Source: Alviniconcha marisindica (Eukaryota; Mollusca; Gastropoda; Provannidae). From it: a stretch of 64,000 bases of DNA. Below the pieces are notes generated by a model. The model did no database searches, was not told the origin of the DNA, and saw nothing but the letters and a program-made list of their open reading frames with translations. Below, one piece after another: positions 47,986 through 58,722 of this stretch. Each line of letters opens with the position of its first letter. Position 1 is the first letter of the stretch. Position numbers and translations under genes: made by a program. Location of the stretch: contig JABMCL010000994.1 of the NCBI GenBank assembly GCA_018857735.1, forward strand, positions 228,470 through 292,469, written 5' to 3'.

Positions 47986-48261
47986 TTAGTCTAGCTTGGT
48001 GCAGAATAAGCAGTGAAAGACACACAGACGGTGTAGTTCAACGTCGGGTTCCGACAAGCATTCATCATCGGACCACTCTGGGTCAGATCCATCGGAAACA
48101 GAGTAATCTGTGATCAGACTACTTAGTTCATGTTGATCTGCAGCTGGTAAATTCCCAGATTTGCAAGTATTCAGCAGAGAAGCAAGTCGTTTTCCATTGC
48201 GAGAATGAAAACAATGACGGGAAGGAGCGAGGTTATTTCCCCTAGTTGTTTTTTCAGCCAA
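47986..48261 (-). CDS. unidentified acidic frame in G
   Basis: A 91-codon frame starting MAEKTTRGNNLAPSRHCFHS, basic at first, with an acidic centre (DYSVSDGSDPEWSDDECLSE) and a stop soon after PDVELHRLCVFHCLFCTKLD. It is not recognised. A basic start and acidic Ser/Asp/Glu stretch recall N-termini of some transposases, but no catalytic domain follows. It may be a chance frame. Confidence 0.25.
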   Translation of the reverse strand: MAEKTTRGNNLAPSRHCFHSRNGKRLASLLNTCKSGNLPAADQHELSSLITDYSVSDGSDPEWSDDECLSEPDVELHRLCVFHCLFCTKLD

Positions 48262-48729
48262 TCGGAGGGCAAGTACTTTGTTCGTTGCTATGAGAATGAG
48301 TGCCAGTATCTCTGATTCGTCGACATTTGAAGTTTGTATAGCTTACGTTTGCCTTATTTGGGAGGACTGACCTAGTTTAATCTTATCTTGACACATCCAG
48401 TGGGAAGGTTCTCACAAAGAGCTTTCCAACGGTGTACATGCTGGGGTACTGTAGGGGGGGAAATACATTTTATTTGGCCGAATGTTGGTCATTCTGCGTA
48501 AACATTAGCGTCTTTTATTGCAGGTAAGAGTGTTTAAACCCACTTTTTAACAGTTTCATGCTATCTCTAAACCAAAATACCATAACTACATGATAATTTA
48601 AGGTCTAAAGAATGTAATTCTGCAAAAAAGTGAAAATCACCCGAATCGCCGCCCTAGTGGCTATTTCTGTGTCTAGGGCTGATCGCTGCTGCAACTTAGC
48701 ACTGAATTGGTGGGAGTGGGTCACATATG

Positions 48730-49225
48730 ACAGAATGAGGCAGTTATGCTCAGTCACATTCTGTACTACAATGATGATTCATTCCTCATACCATTAGTAC
48801 CAATGTAGAAAAATAATTATTATAACCTTGAGCACTTTACTGGATTTCATCTCTTTCAAGCATGGACCTGATGATTAGTAATGCTGCAAATTTATGTAGT
48901 GTATGTGTGTTTTTTATTTTAAAGTTAAAAAAAAAAATCCTAAGAGGGCAGACAAAACAGAAAACTGTCAGTCGTTTTAGTAAAAACAACAACTTTTATC
49001 ACACTTTCTACCCTTCATAGTGCATTTGACAAACATATTGACCATTTTAATCAAAATGGTAGATTTTAAGTATTTGGCATGGGCAACTAATTTTACCAGT
49101 CAGACAAGTAGAAAATTCAGTTACAGGGCAAGTAAAAAACAGTTATTCAACTTATCGTCATACCCCGAGTGCAATTTTTTTTCCACAATTGTGACACTGT
49201 GTGTGTGTATGTATGCGTATGTGTA
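48730..49225. other. CPEB intron DNA, nothing recognised
   Basis: AT-rich, with no repeats or frames of note. Confidence 0.6.
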
Positions 49226-49227
49226 TG

Positions 49228-49278
<51 letters not shown>
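49228..49278. repeat. (TG)n microsatellite
   Basis: About 25 TG units, continuous with a looser GT-rich stretch on the left. Confidence 0.95.
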
Positions 49279-50104
49279 ACATCACACTCCAAGCATCACT
49301 TTCCAGCACCTTCCTCCAAACTCTGCCAGATTTGGTTACGCCACTGAAGGGGCACTCTTTATGTCCACGCAGCTGGTCACCGACGCTGTCAGCGCCCTCC
49401 AAAAGGTTTGGGTACTGACAAGACTGTGGAAGCAACCTAGCGCCCAAGCATGCACGTAAACATGAGGTGCATCCACTCCAGGTAAAAAAGAAGAAAAAAG
49501 AGTACTGTCTCGATTCAAGCGATTTTGGTTTCATTGCAATATGGTCATATATAAAACAAACGTCTGATATAATTTAAATTGTTTGTAACAGACTTACTAC
49601 TGTTTGAGCACCAACAAAAAACTACTCGTTAGATGACAGTTTTCTGGAACCTATGGTGCAACTAAATACAGCAGTGGTTGAAGGAAGCATGTCATAAACC
49701 AGTGTTTGGAGTTTGTGTGCACATGTGTGTGTACATGTATGCAGGCATGCCATGCACTATCTCTCTTTCTCTCATGTGTGTGTGTATGCGTGTGTGTGTT
49801 TGTGTGTGTGCATGTGCATATCTTATGTTATTAACTTGTTTTAGCTTTAATTGGTATTTGTTTAACCCCCCTTTTATTTTTTTTATTTTTTCCTTTTCCT
49901 GAACAGTTTTCTTCATTCACATGTTACACTGATGGTATGTTTCAAAGCAAATTTCCTTTTAAGGGCAATAATTATCTTACTGATTCAATAAGAAAAAAAT
50001 TAAACAAAAAAACAGTGACACACATGTACACATACAGTGATACACACACACTGTATTGTTGTAATTTTCCCCAAAACACAATAAAATAAAAACAAAGAAC
50101 TCAC
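49279..50104. other. intron DNA with a GC-richer open island
   Basis: 49290-49460 is open on the plus strand (ARFGYATEGALFMSTQLVTD, AVSALQKVW) and on the minus strand (GADSVGDQLRGHKECPF). Neither frame is recognised or has clear splice sites. The rest is AT-rich with a TG run near 49780-49815. Confidence 0.35.
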
Positions 50105-50213
50105 TTTTATAACTCTCATGCTGTTGTTCAAGCGATGCTGTTCTCATGATGTCAAGAAGTTGGTTCTCCAGAGTAGGAAACTTCATTGTGTCAAACTGTC
50201 CACCTCGCTCCTG
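50105..50213 (-). CDS. CPEB2/3/4: CPEB exon: conserved linker helix before RRM1
   Basis: This 109-nt exon is open in phase 0 and ends in phase 1 with AAAA before GTGAGT. It encodes QERGGQFDTMKFPTLENQLL followed by DIMRTASLEQQHESYK. It corresponds to the RTFDMHSLESSLIDIMRAEN segment that is one of the few conserved parts of the N-terminal half of vertebrate CPEB2-4. The acceptor is TTACAGCAG, a NAGNAG tandem, so isoforms with or without the first glutamine are possible. The last base A joins AC of the next exon to make Asn. The following intron is 11.2 kb and carries elements A3, G and K. Confidence 0.88.
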
Positions 50214-50448
50214 CTGTAACAAAATCATGAAACTCTTTTGTGAATTCTTTGGGGTTTTGTTGTTACTTTCTTTTCAATTCAAGTTTTTTTGTTTGTTTTT
50301 TTAAACCACCTGAAGACTGGCTGCTGATATTATAAGTACTAAATATTCAATCCTCCATGCACATATTCAACACACAATTTAAAAACAATAACATGATTTT
50401 CAACATTCTTTTATTTTCAACTGAAGTGTATAACCACTTGCAAGGAAA

Positions 50449-50461
50449 CCTTTTGGCACAG

Positions 50462-50499
<38 letters not shown>
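50449..50499. mobile_element. element-terminus scrap plus (TA)n
   Basis: CCTTTTGGCACAGTCATATA followed by about 18 TA units. This is the A/B-type right terminus next to a TA microsatellite, with no element body recognised on the left. It may be a solo end or the trace of an excision. Confidence 0.6.
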
Positions 50500-50503
<4 letters not shown>

Positions 50504-50734
50504 CTAAAATGCCTTGTTTTTTTGTGTTTGTTTTTGTCTTGGTGTTACGTGTGAGCTGGTGTATTTGTGTGTGTGCACAGCCACTGATGTTGAAGCATCC
50601 TATGTCTTCTGTACCTTACGAAGTTTGGGAGAAGGCGTGTCAGTAACAAAGTCAGTGTCAGGTGCCTGTTGGTTTTGTGACAGACATCAGGGGCCACATT
50701 GCCTTTCAGATATTAGTGTCAACCGATGTGAAAC

Positions 50735-51735
50735 AGTACTTATTTTGCGTCAGTGGTATGAAAAATGCATACAGCATAACCTAGAATTAGCGCACAAACA
50801 CAGAAAAAAATTATGGAGTAAGATTCAAGACTCAAGATTACTTGATTGTCTGATTCGAGAAATTAAAACATGGCTGAAGATTAACCACATCACAGTATAC
50901 TATAACATATTTAGAACTCAAAGAACAGTTACTGAAAATACAAAAGTTACATATTAAACTGTTAAAAGAATGTAGCTCACAATCTATAATGTGAGTGGAT
51001 GAAAATAATCAAACAAAAGTCTATCCATGTCCACATACAGAAAATGGAAATGTTCAGTAAATTTGCCATTCATGAAAAGTTTAAATAGATCGAAACATAT
51101 ACAGCATCATTTTCCCAAAATACAAAAGTTACATATTAAACTGTTAAAAGAATGTAGCTCACAATCTATAATGCGAGTGGATGAAAATAATCACACAGAA
51201 AATGGAAATGTTCAGTAAATTTGCCATTCATGAAAAGTTTAAATAGATCGAAACATATACAGCATCATTTTCCCAAAGTTAACTGTGCAGCAGACGATGT
51301 TGGCAAACACAGTTCTCGTTTACCATGGGATTTGGTAATGAGATAAAGCTGAAATCGAGGCTGCCGCCATTTTTTCTCATTGTGTTTGGTGTCAACACAC
51401 TTTTGTTTTCAGTTTCATAGTCTTCTGCCTTTGAGTAAATTATGATAAACCGTGACAAATTCTATGTCTGGAATTGTGTCTTCTGTCGATTATCGTTCTT
51501 TGGAAATGTACGCAAATTTTATTCACAGACAGGGCCCTACTGGCTATTAGGGGCATGGATCATATTTGAGGTTGGGGGATTATCACTTTGTAGACCAAAA
51601 ATTACTGTAGCCGTACTGTTGAACCAGTGTTCAGTCATTCTGCATACAGTGACACAGCAATGTGGCCAAAATGCGTAGGGCACCCCTAAAAATGCAATAT
51701 TTACACAAAATTTTGCAATAAACGCAACCCCTGGA
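50735..51735 (-). mobile_element. repeat family E, copy E3 (with internal tandem duplication)
   Basis: Inverted relative to E1 and E2. A unit of about 178 bp (from AAATACAAAAGTTACATATT) is repeated in tandem at about 50937-51115 and 51116-51290. The right part has CAATGTGGCCAAAATGCG and ATGCAATATTTACACAAAA, shared with E4. Confidence 0.8.
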
Positions 51736-51986
51736 CATGTGGGAGAATTGCTCACATGACCATATTTTCAGTCAAAGGTCTGGACTTAGAAAAAGAAATG
51801 TAACTGGCATTTTTTAGTGCATCCCTTGGCTCCCTCTAGATGCAAGTTTAGTGTGTCCTTTTCAGTTCTAGTCCATAAGGGATGCATGTTTACAAGTGCA
51901 TTAATCATAATGGGAACTGTGTACGGTGTCTGGGAAAGTCCTCAAAAACAATGAATTTTTAAAAAAAAAGACATCTTGTTTTGGTT

Positions 51987-52056
51987 TAGTTTTTACAGCT
52001 TGTTCTGTGCTTGGAAGATTCTAGTTTTTACAGCTTGTTCCGTGCTTGGAAGATTC
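51987..52056. repeat. 35-bp tandem duplication
   Basis: TAGTTTTTACAGCTTGTTC(T/C)GTGCTTGGAAGATTC occurs twice in a row (broken here at the variable base). It adjoins the left break of A4. Confidence 0.9.
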
Positions 52057-52734
52057 AATCCTTGAGGCTGCCATCCAACCATTCCTGACATCCGATCACA
52101 ATTTTGTACCGTTTATTTTATGAAATCAGCTAGTTAATAGTTATTTAGATGATCTTTGTGTTCAGGTTGAGCGCAGTAGGATGAAGTGTCGTTTTTACGC
52201 AACGGGTGAGATTTGCGGTGGCTGATGTTGTGCTAGTATCGCAATGAAAAATTATATTGCGGCATGAGCGCTTGCTGTAATTTGGACATCCGATCACCAT
52301 GTGGCGTAAAACTGATGTCCAGTTGCACAGTACAGACATTTGTGAAATATGACAGTTGCCCTCCCAACATTGCATAGCGTTACGTTTGGCAAGAATGACT
52401 TGTGAAATCAGGGACGGCTAGTAATAACCATAAAAATTTTTTTTTTTAAATGACAAGGATTAAGTCGGTCGAAGGTCAGGGTTACCCCAAAATTTGTTGC
52501 TGATGACATTTGACACCTTTTTGTTTAAGTTTTGTAAGGTTACTCAGAGTCATTTACTAGACTTTTTATTTTGCTTGTTTGGTTTTAGTTTAGGTTTTCT
52601 ACTTTGAATTTTATTGAATTATTCATTGTACTTTATGGATAAATTATGCTTGTGGATAGGATTTTTTGTTGATGATGTTTCTCACGTTGGTTGTTATTGT
52701 CTTATTATTTCAGACTAATAGTTGCTGACATGAC

Positions 52735-54113
52735 CAGGAGTTGGACAAAATTGCCCCTGCTATGACCTTGATCATCAACTCCTCATTCAGTAGCAGCACT
52801 GTGCCTGAAGATTGGAGAACCACACTCATCTACTCATCACATCTGTCTTTAAGAACGCTACCGTTCAAAAAAGTTCAAGCCAATTTCCATCACAAGTGTC
52901 GTCTGCAACTTGTGCAAGATCCTCACATATTGTCATCAGTAGCCTCATGCAGTATGCAGAAGACAACATCATCATAGCTCCTGAACAACATGGCTTCAAA
53001 TGTGGTCGCTCATGTGAAACCCAACTCCTTGGCCTAATCACTGCATGACTTTCAGGCAGGGAAACTGGTAGACCTTGTGGGCTGGACTTCTCCAAGGCCT
53101 GCTTCACAAGATGTCCCATTATGGGATCACCGGTAGAACAAACACATGAATCAAGAGCTTCCTGAGAGATCAACAACAAGCTGTCATGGTTAATGGTACA
53201 GGTCAAACTTTGTCTCAAGGGACTCAAAGGTGCCTTAAGGCAGTGTTCTTGGCCCAGAATTGTTTGTCCTATTTCAGTGACCTGCCATAACAGCCTACCT
53301 CCAGACTGAGATTGTTTGAAGATGACATCATCTGTCAGCAGCACCCCATCACCACAGCTGAAGATCAAGCAATACTCCAAAATGATCTAAACAAATTTCT
53401 GTATGGGTAATGAGAAGGCAGATGGAACATGTGCTTCCACCTGGACAGATGTGATGTCCTAAGTGTCACTAAAAGCAAGAGAAAATACTACCATGTTCTG
53501 CATGGCCAGATGCTCAAGTCAGTCAACAGTACTCACTACTTGGGTGTTACACTGACTTCAGACACCACCTGAGAGACACATTAACATCACCAACAAGGCA
53601 AGCAGGACCCTGGGTTCTGGGAAGAACCCTGAAGATCGGCTCCTCTTTAGTAAAAGGCAGTTGTCACACCAGTACTGGAATATGCAAGCTCTATCTGGGA
53701 CCCAAACAACATCAAGCTGATCAACTGCCTAGAGTCTGTAGCAAAAGGCAGCATGGTGGACACCGCAGAGATGCTGCAGGACATCCAGTGTCAATAACAT
53801 GCTGGCAACACTGGGCTGACCATATCTCCAACACGGGCGCAGAAAAGCAAGACTGGTGAACTTTTATAAGTTCCACCATCACCAAGGCTCCATAGCCGCT
53901 GACACCAAGTGAATACCAGGTTCCTGTCCCAGTGTCACAAGAGCCCACCATTCCCATTCCCTTATACCCAGTGCCCTCCTGTCATACTGACTCCAGGAAA
54001 TTCTTTTTCTCAATGCAATCAAGGATTGGAATGACCTCACTGAGGATGTGGCTGCTGCACCCACCCTTGAGACTTCTTGTTCACATCTTCCAAAATTGGT
54101 ACCTTCAGAGTAG
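52735..54113 (+). pseudogene. LINE reverse transcriptase fragment in A4
   Basis: Same segment as in A3, uninterrupted by K. Blocks: MTLIINSSFSSSTVPEDWRT, NIIIAPEQHGFKCGRSCETQ, LLGLI, RLFEDDIICQ and DWNDLTEDVAAAPTLETS-like. It shares with A3 the FEDD catalytic box and the loss of the AFDKVxH block, so the damage predates separation of the copies. Additional frameshifts are private. Confidence 0.85.
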
Positions 54114-54122
54114 GCTATGCCA

Positions 54123-54145
54123 CCCCCCCCCCCCCCCCCCCCCCA
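54123..54145. repeat. poly-C tract
   Basis: About 21 C in place of the shorter CCCCCAAG of A1. Confidence 0.9.
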
Positions 54146-55301
54146 GTGAGTAGTGTTGATGATGGCTAGGGCTGTGGGGGTCAGGCTTTGCCCCAGGCAA
54201 CCACTACAGTAGCTGGATTGACCTAGTTGGAGATGTGAAATACCAGTGGGCAGTGTTGTTTGTAAGAGTTTGTTTCATTTTTTTAGTGGTGTGCATTCTC
54301 TTGAAACATTCAAGGTACAGTTTCTTTTTGTACTGTAGGAGGTGGTATGGTGTTTTAAACTTCTGTTAAATGTTGTGTTTTGTGACTGAAGTATGACTAT
54401 GAGATAGCCAATCGGAAGTGCTCAACAGGGTTACAATGCTATAATTTTACAAGCCAACTGTCTGTCAATTGTAATGCGTATCAAAAAGGAAGTTGAATGC
54501 AGTACCCTGGATCTAAGTACATGCTACTTTACTACCTTATGTGTATTTTTATAGCTAAAGAGAAAGTTTAATGTTGGACTGTCAAGCCTTACGTCGCAAG
54601 CTGATGTTCAACATTTTATGATTTTGCAGTAAAACTAAAAGCCAACGATCATAAGTTGAATGTAGCACTATGTTTAAATATATGGTTTTACGTTTGTAGT
54701 TGAAGATAAATGTAAAATCTTCAATAATTAATGCACTGTCAAGTCACATTTATGACACTGTCATACTTTACTGTAATGCTGATGTTCGACACTTTTGGTG
54801 GGGGTTTTGTGTGCTATGTCAAGAAAAGAAACAAAGTCCTCAAAACTGACTTTCCAATGTGTCTGTTACCTGCACTAGAATGTCTGAATGGCAGAATGGA
54901 TGAAACTTTTTGGTTTTTGTTGTCAGAAAGAAAAGATGAACAATTTAATGTCGGATGTCAGGTATTGCGACAAACGCCAGTATTTTTGTAAGAAGGCAAA
55001 CTGCAATAATACTTGTAAGGACATCCTTAATCTGTCTAAAGTGGTTGGGAATAAAAATAATAATTTAACAGCCATACAGCAGCACTTTTGTGTCGCAATC
55101 CTTGACATCCGACATAATACACTTCTCATCTTTCAAAGCTCGTTTTCTCAAAAACTAATAAAGTCGTTATCTTCCACTTTGAAGTGATGATTACCAATAC
55201 AGTATACATTCTAAAAACCTACTTCTTTTTACTTTATTTCATACTTTTTTTGTGACCTACTGTGTCCTCTTTTCATGCACACCTTTTGGCACCTAGTCAT
55301 A

Positions 55302-58300
55302 TGAGCCTGTGCCAAAAGGTGCTCGGCGAGGACCATCCATTTTTTGGTCGTAAATGCTTCTTCAGGTTTAAGTTTTCTCTGAACAAACCTAACTTAATCT
55401 GAAAGAGTATGCATCAAAGAGATAATAAAGATAAACTTGACTCCCAAAGTCAGTTTTGAATTAGTAAAATATGAAAATTTACACCAAGTCCGGGCCGAAA
55501 ATCGGCAAAGGAAGCAAAGGTTCGGGTGCACCGCTTCAGTTGTCGTTTTGTTTGCATCTTTTTTCTTTAGGCAATTTTCCCCTTGCTGCCTGACAGGACA
55601 TAGTCAAAGCTTTTAATGCTTGAGAAAACGGCTCCTAACTATTTGTAATCTGAATAATTGAAATAACCATATGTTTATTTCGATCGAAACGCACTGGGTC
55701 CGGTTCCGAGCTGACGAAAACGTTCGTCTGCTACTATTCAGTGCCTGCGGACTTGTGGGTGGTGAAACAAAGAAGCTGTTGCTAAAATCAGTGTTTTGTC
55801 GAAAGCAGTGATAATAAAAGCGTTGGATTCCGTTCGTAATAAACAATTTCAAGTTTAAAATTTCAATTTTTTATTTTGTCAGTCCGTTACGATCGAAGAA
55901 TTGCCGATTCTGGGGATAAACGTCGATTTTGTGACCGCGGTCTTTTTGCACAAAGTGCGGCCATGTTTACCCACAGTGCTTTGCATGGCCTTCTCTTAAA
56001 ACATGGTGCCAACAAGGAACGGTGAGTGAATTTTCGATTTGGGTCATGTACCTTTTTACAGTTTTGATCGAAATGTGATGTTGCGTCCCACAGATTAAAT
56101 AGTTACTTTTCATTGATACAACGTTATTTTTGCATTTTCATTCGTAATTGTAAGCGAAGTGACCATTATTAAACAGGTTTCGGTCGGCAGTGTGCAAATT
56201 CAAAGTGATGTCTTCGTTCGATAGCCCGCTGTTTCTTGGATGACACAAGCGGGCCTTAGGTCAGTGTTTCGATCACGAGTGACCGAATTTTGCCCAGTAA
56301 TGTCCACGTTTCGATCAACGAACTAGTTTTTCATAATGTTTCGACTGAAAGAGAAAAACTTATACGTTCAAGTGTTTACTTCGTAATGGCGAAAATACCC
56401 GTGTTTACGACGGCACACGTTTCGGAATTGATTTGCCGCTGTCGGACAGCAGTTTTTTCATTTGTTCAGTCGATCGGAACAGCATGATGCCATGACACAA
56501 ATTCTTACTCCTCATTACACTTCTGCAACTCTACAGGTTTATTATTGCCGTCTGTGATGTGAACTATGAGTTTAAAAAAGGCATAGCAGGAAAGAAAAAC
56601 AACAAAGAAAAAACAACAACAACAACAAAACAAAAGAAGAAGAAAGAAAGAAAAGAAGCATACACTTTTGACACACATCAATGCAGACAAAGTTCCTCCT
56701 GGTTTACTGTCACAGTTAAAGAAACAAACAGCGCCGGTCTGATAAAGCATATTGTTATTGTTGTTTTGATTCTATTTCTAGCAGGACAGATGCATTCTAA
56801 AGTGTGTGCTGAAACTAGTGAGAGCCAGAATAGAATTTCTTAACTGATGTAGTTTTATATATGTGCATTGCGTACAAATAAAATACAGTGCAGCATATAA
56901 AGTAGAATTATTGTGACAATTCACTATAAATATGCAACATGAACTGATGAAGACAAAAAATTCATACAACACAAAATACAATACACTGTGGCACAATGTA
57001 GTGTGGGGGTGGGAGTTAGTAGGGAGAAAAGACCAAATGAACAGAAATTTAAAAAAGGAGGAGGTACCTGGTATTTGTGTTATTATGTTTCAACTACAGC
57101 ACTATATATATATATATATGTATATATATGTAAGTAATATTACCTACCGTCTGATATAGATATGTATATATATATTTGGGGGAAAGTCAAAACACACACA
57201 TGTGCACACAATTCTTAGGATGCATTAGGTCTTCCAGAGTTGCATACCTTATAAATAAGGAGACATATCTTCAAAAACAGTTGTTATTTATATTGCCTTA
57301 TTTGGTACACATGCATGTTTCTTTTCAGGCTAAAGAGGTCGATGCTCCAAAGGGGCAAGAGCAAGTGTTTTTCATGACACAGCAGGGACAACATTAGTGG
57401 AGCATGAAGCCAGATTCGTCCTGGGAAGCACTGCAGTACTTAGGAACAGCAGAGAAATAAAGATATGTCTCAATGCTGAACTGCCAACTTACTGAAAACA
57501 AATCTTTCAAATTTATTAGGATGGGAAGAATTAGTGTTTACATGGGAAATTCTCTATGCTTTGTCATCAGTTTCCAGATTTTGAATTACTGTTTCTGGTT
57601 ACTTACAATGTGTTACAGTTGTTATTCCAAGTAGTGAGACTTGAATGCCAAATCAGTGTCTTTCGTAATTGAATTTTACCTGCTGTTAACAATAGGGTAT
57701 AGGGTGAATGTACATTTGTAATTCACATGTTTTTCTGTTTTGTCAATGAAAGAATAATAATGACAACTTGGCTGTACTTTTTCTAAGTCACATACTGACT
57801 GTCCAGTGTTACATATTCCATTGTGTCCTCTGATATGCGAGGCATCCGACAGTGCATTACTTTAAATAATGGTTTCGGCCTTGTTCAGTATTTACCGCAA
57901 TGTGTCAGATGTAGGAAACTAAATGATTTTATTAGCTGTGCATATGTTTTACAGGAAAGGAAGTGTTGTGTCCACCGTAGAGTTGTTACATCCAACAGAT
58001 AAAATGCTGAAAAAGGGACTTTGACAAAATTACAACTATACAAACAACTTGTTTAGTGCTGCAGTCATTAAAACCACTACTAAATCAGCTGGTAACATTT
58101 TGTTGCAGTGTAGGGAAATCAGCACTGTTATTTTATAAGCTGTGTATTGTGAGCATGGGAAATGTTATGTCCATCCAATAATTGTTACATCCGACAGATA
58201 AAATGTAAAAAAATGTCGTTGATGACCTTATTTCATGCTGCAGTCATGGAAACAACTATGCTTCATAAATTCTAATAAACACATCCCATTTTTGATTCAG

Positions 58301-58718
58301 TGTTGTGTTTCATTTTCATTTTATTAAAAAAATTAAAGTGGCAGTCTGTCGGATGTAACACAGGACATCATTGTTATGGTTTTGAATATGAAATAAAAAG
58401 TGAATTGAGTCAATTTAAGTTTTACTGTCTTGTTATAAACGATGGATGTTTATTTTCCCCCCAGATTGATAGCAATCATTAAATTCAAGGATTAAATCAA
58501 AACAAACATTGTGTCCTGTGTTGCATCCGACAGATTCAGGTGTCCGCTTTAAATGTCTTTTTCTCAGACTTGCTTCATCAAGTTATCTTTTTAAGACCTG
58601 AAATGTATTTTTTAAAAAGACTTATCTTTTAAATGGTGTTACTTGCTAAATGACTTTTCTGCTTTTATTTTTCACCCTAATGTCCACCTTCTAAGCAGCA
58701 CCTTTTGGCACATGCTCA
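55302..58718 (+). mobile_element. element C
   Basis: 3.42 kb between TGAGCCTGTGCCAAAAGGTG and its inverse CACCTTTTGGCACATGCTCA, with TA and TATA flanks. The inner 14 bp of the terminus equal A and B; the first bases differ symmetrically at both ends (TGAGC / GCTCA). The left side is rich in GATCGAAACG-type motifs (55680, 55890, 56070, 56270, 56310), the right side in GTTACATCCGACAGATAAAA-type motifs (57990, 58188, 58345, 58520). A TA run occurs at 57103-57170. No transposase frame was found. Confidence 0.85.
56585..56665. repeat. A/C/G-rich purine-biased tract in C
   Basis: (AAC)n, AAG and AAAG repeats, low complexity. Confidence 0.85.
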
Positions 58719-58722
58719 TATA

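Larger units (their letters stand above)
41746..48729. mobile_element. element G, large TIR element hosting A3
   Basis: Left end ATATGTGACCCACTCTCACG, AA, CCAGTGCTAACT. In reverse complement the right end is CATATGTGACCCACTCCCAC, CAATTCAGTGCTAAGT. A3 is inserted about 55 bp inside the left end, so G proper is about 2.2 kb (41746-41803 plus 46627-48729). No transposase was recognised. A minus-strand acidic frame at 47986-48261 is its only notable frame. Confidence 0.7.
52057..55299 (+). mobile_element. element A, copy A4 (left-truncated)
   Basis: Collinear with A3 from 42530 onward. It lacks K and lacks the left terminus. The right end CACACCTTTTGGCACCTAGTCA is followed by a single TA and then the left end of C. 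Confidence 0.88.

Noticed and set aside
49121..49534. 137-codon minus-strand protein
   Set aside because: Much of it is a Thr/His run from the TG microsatellite.
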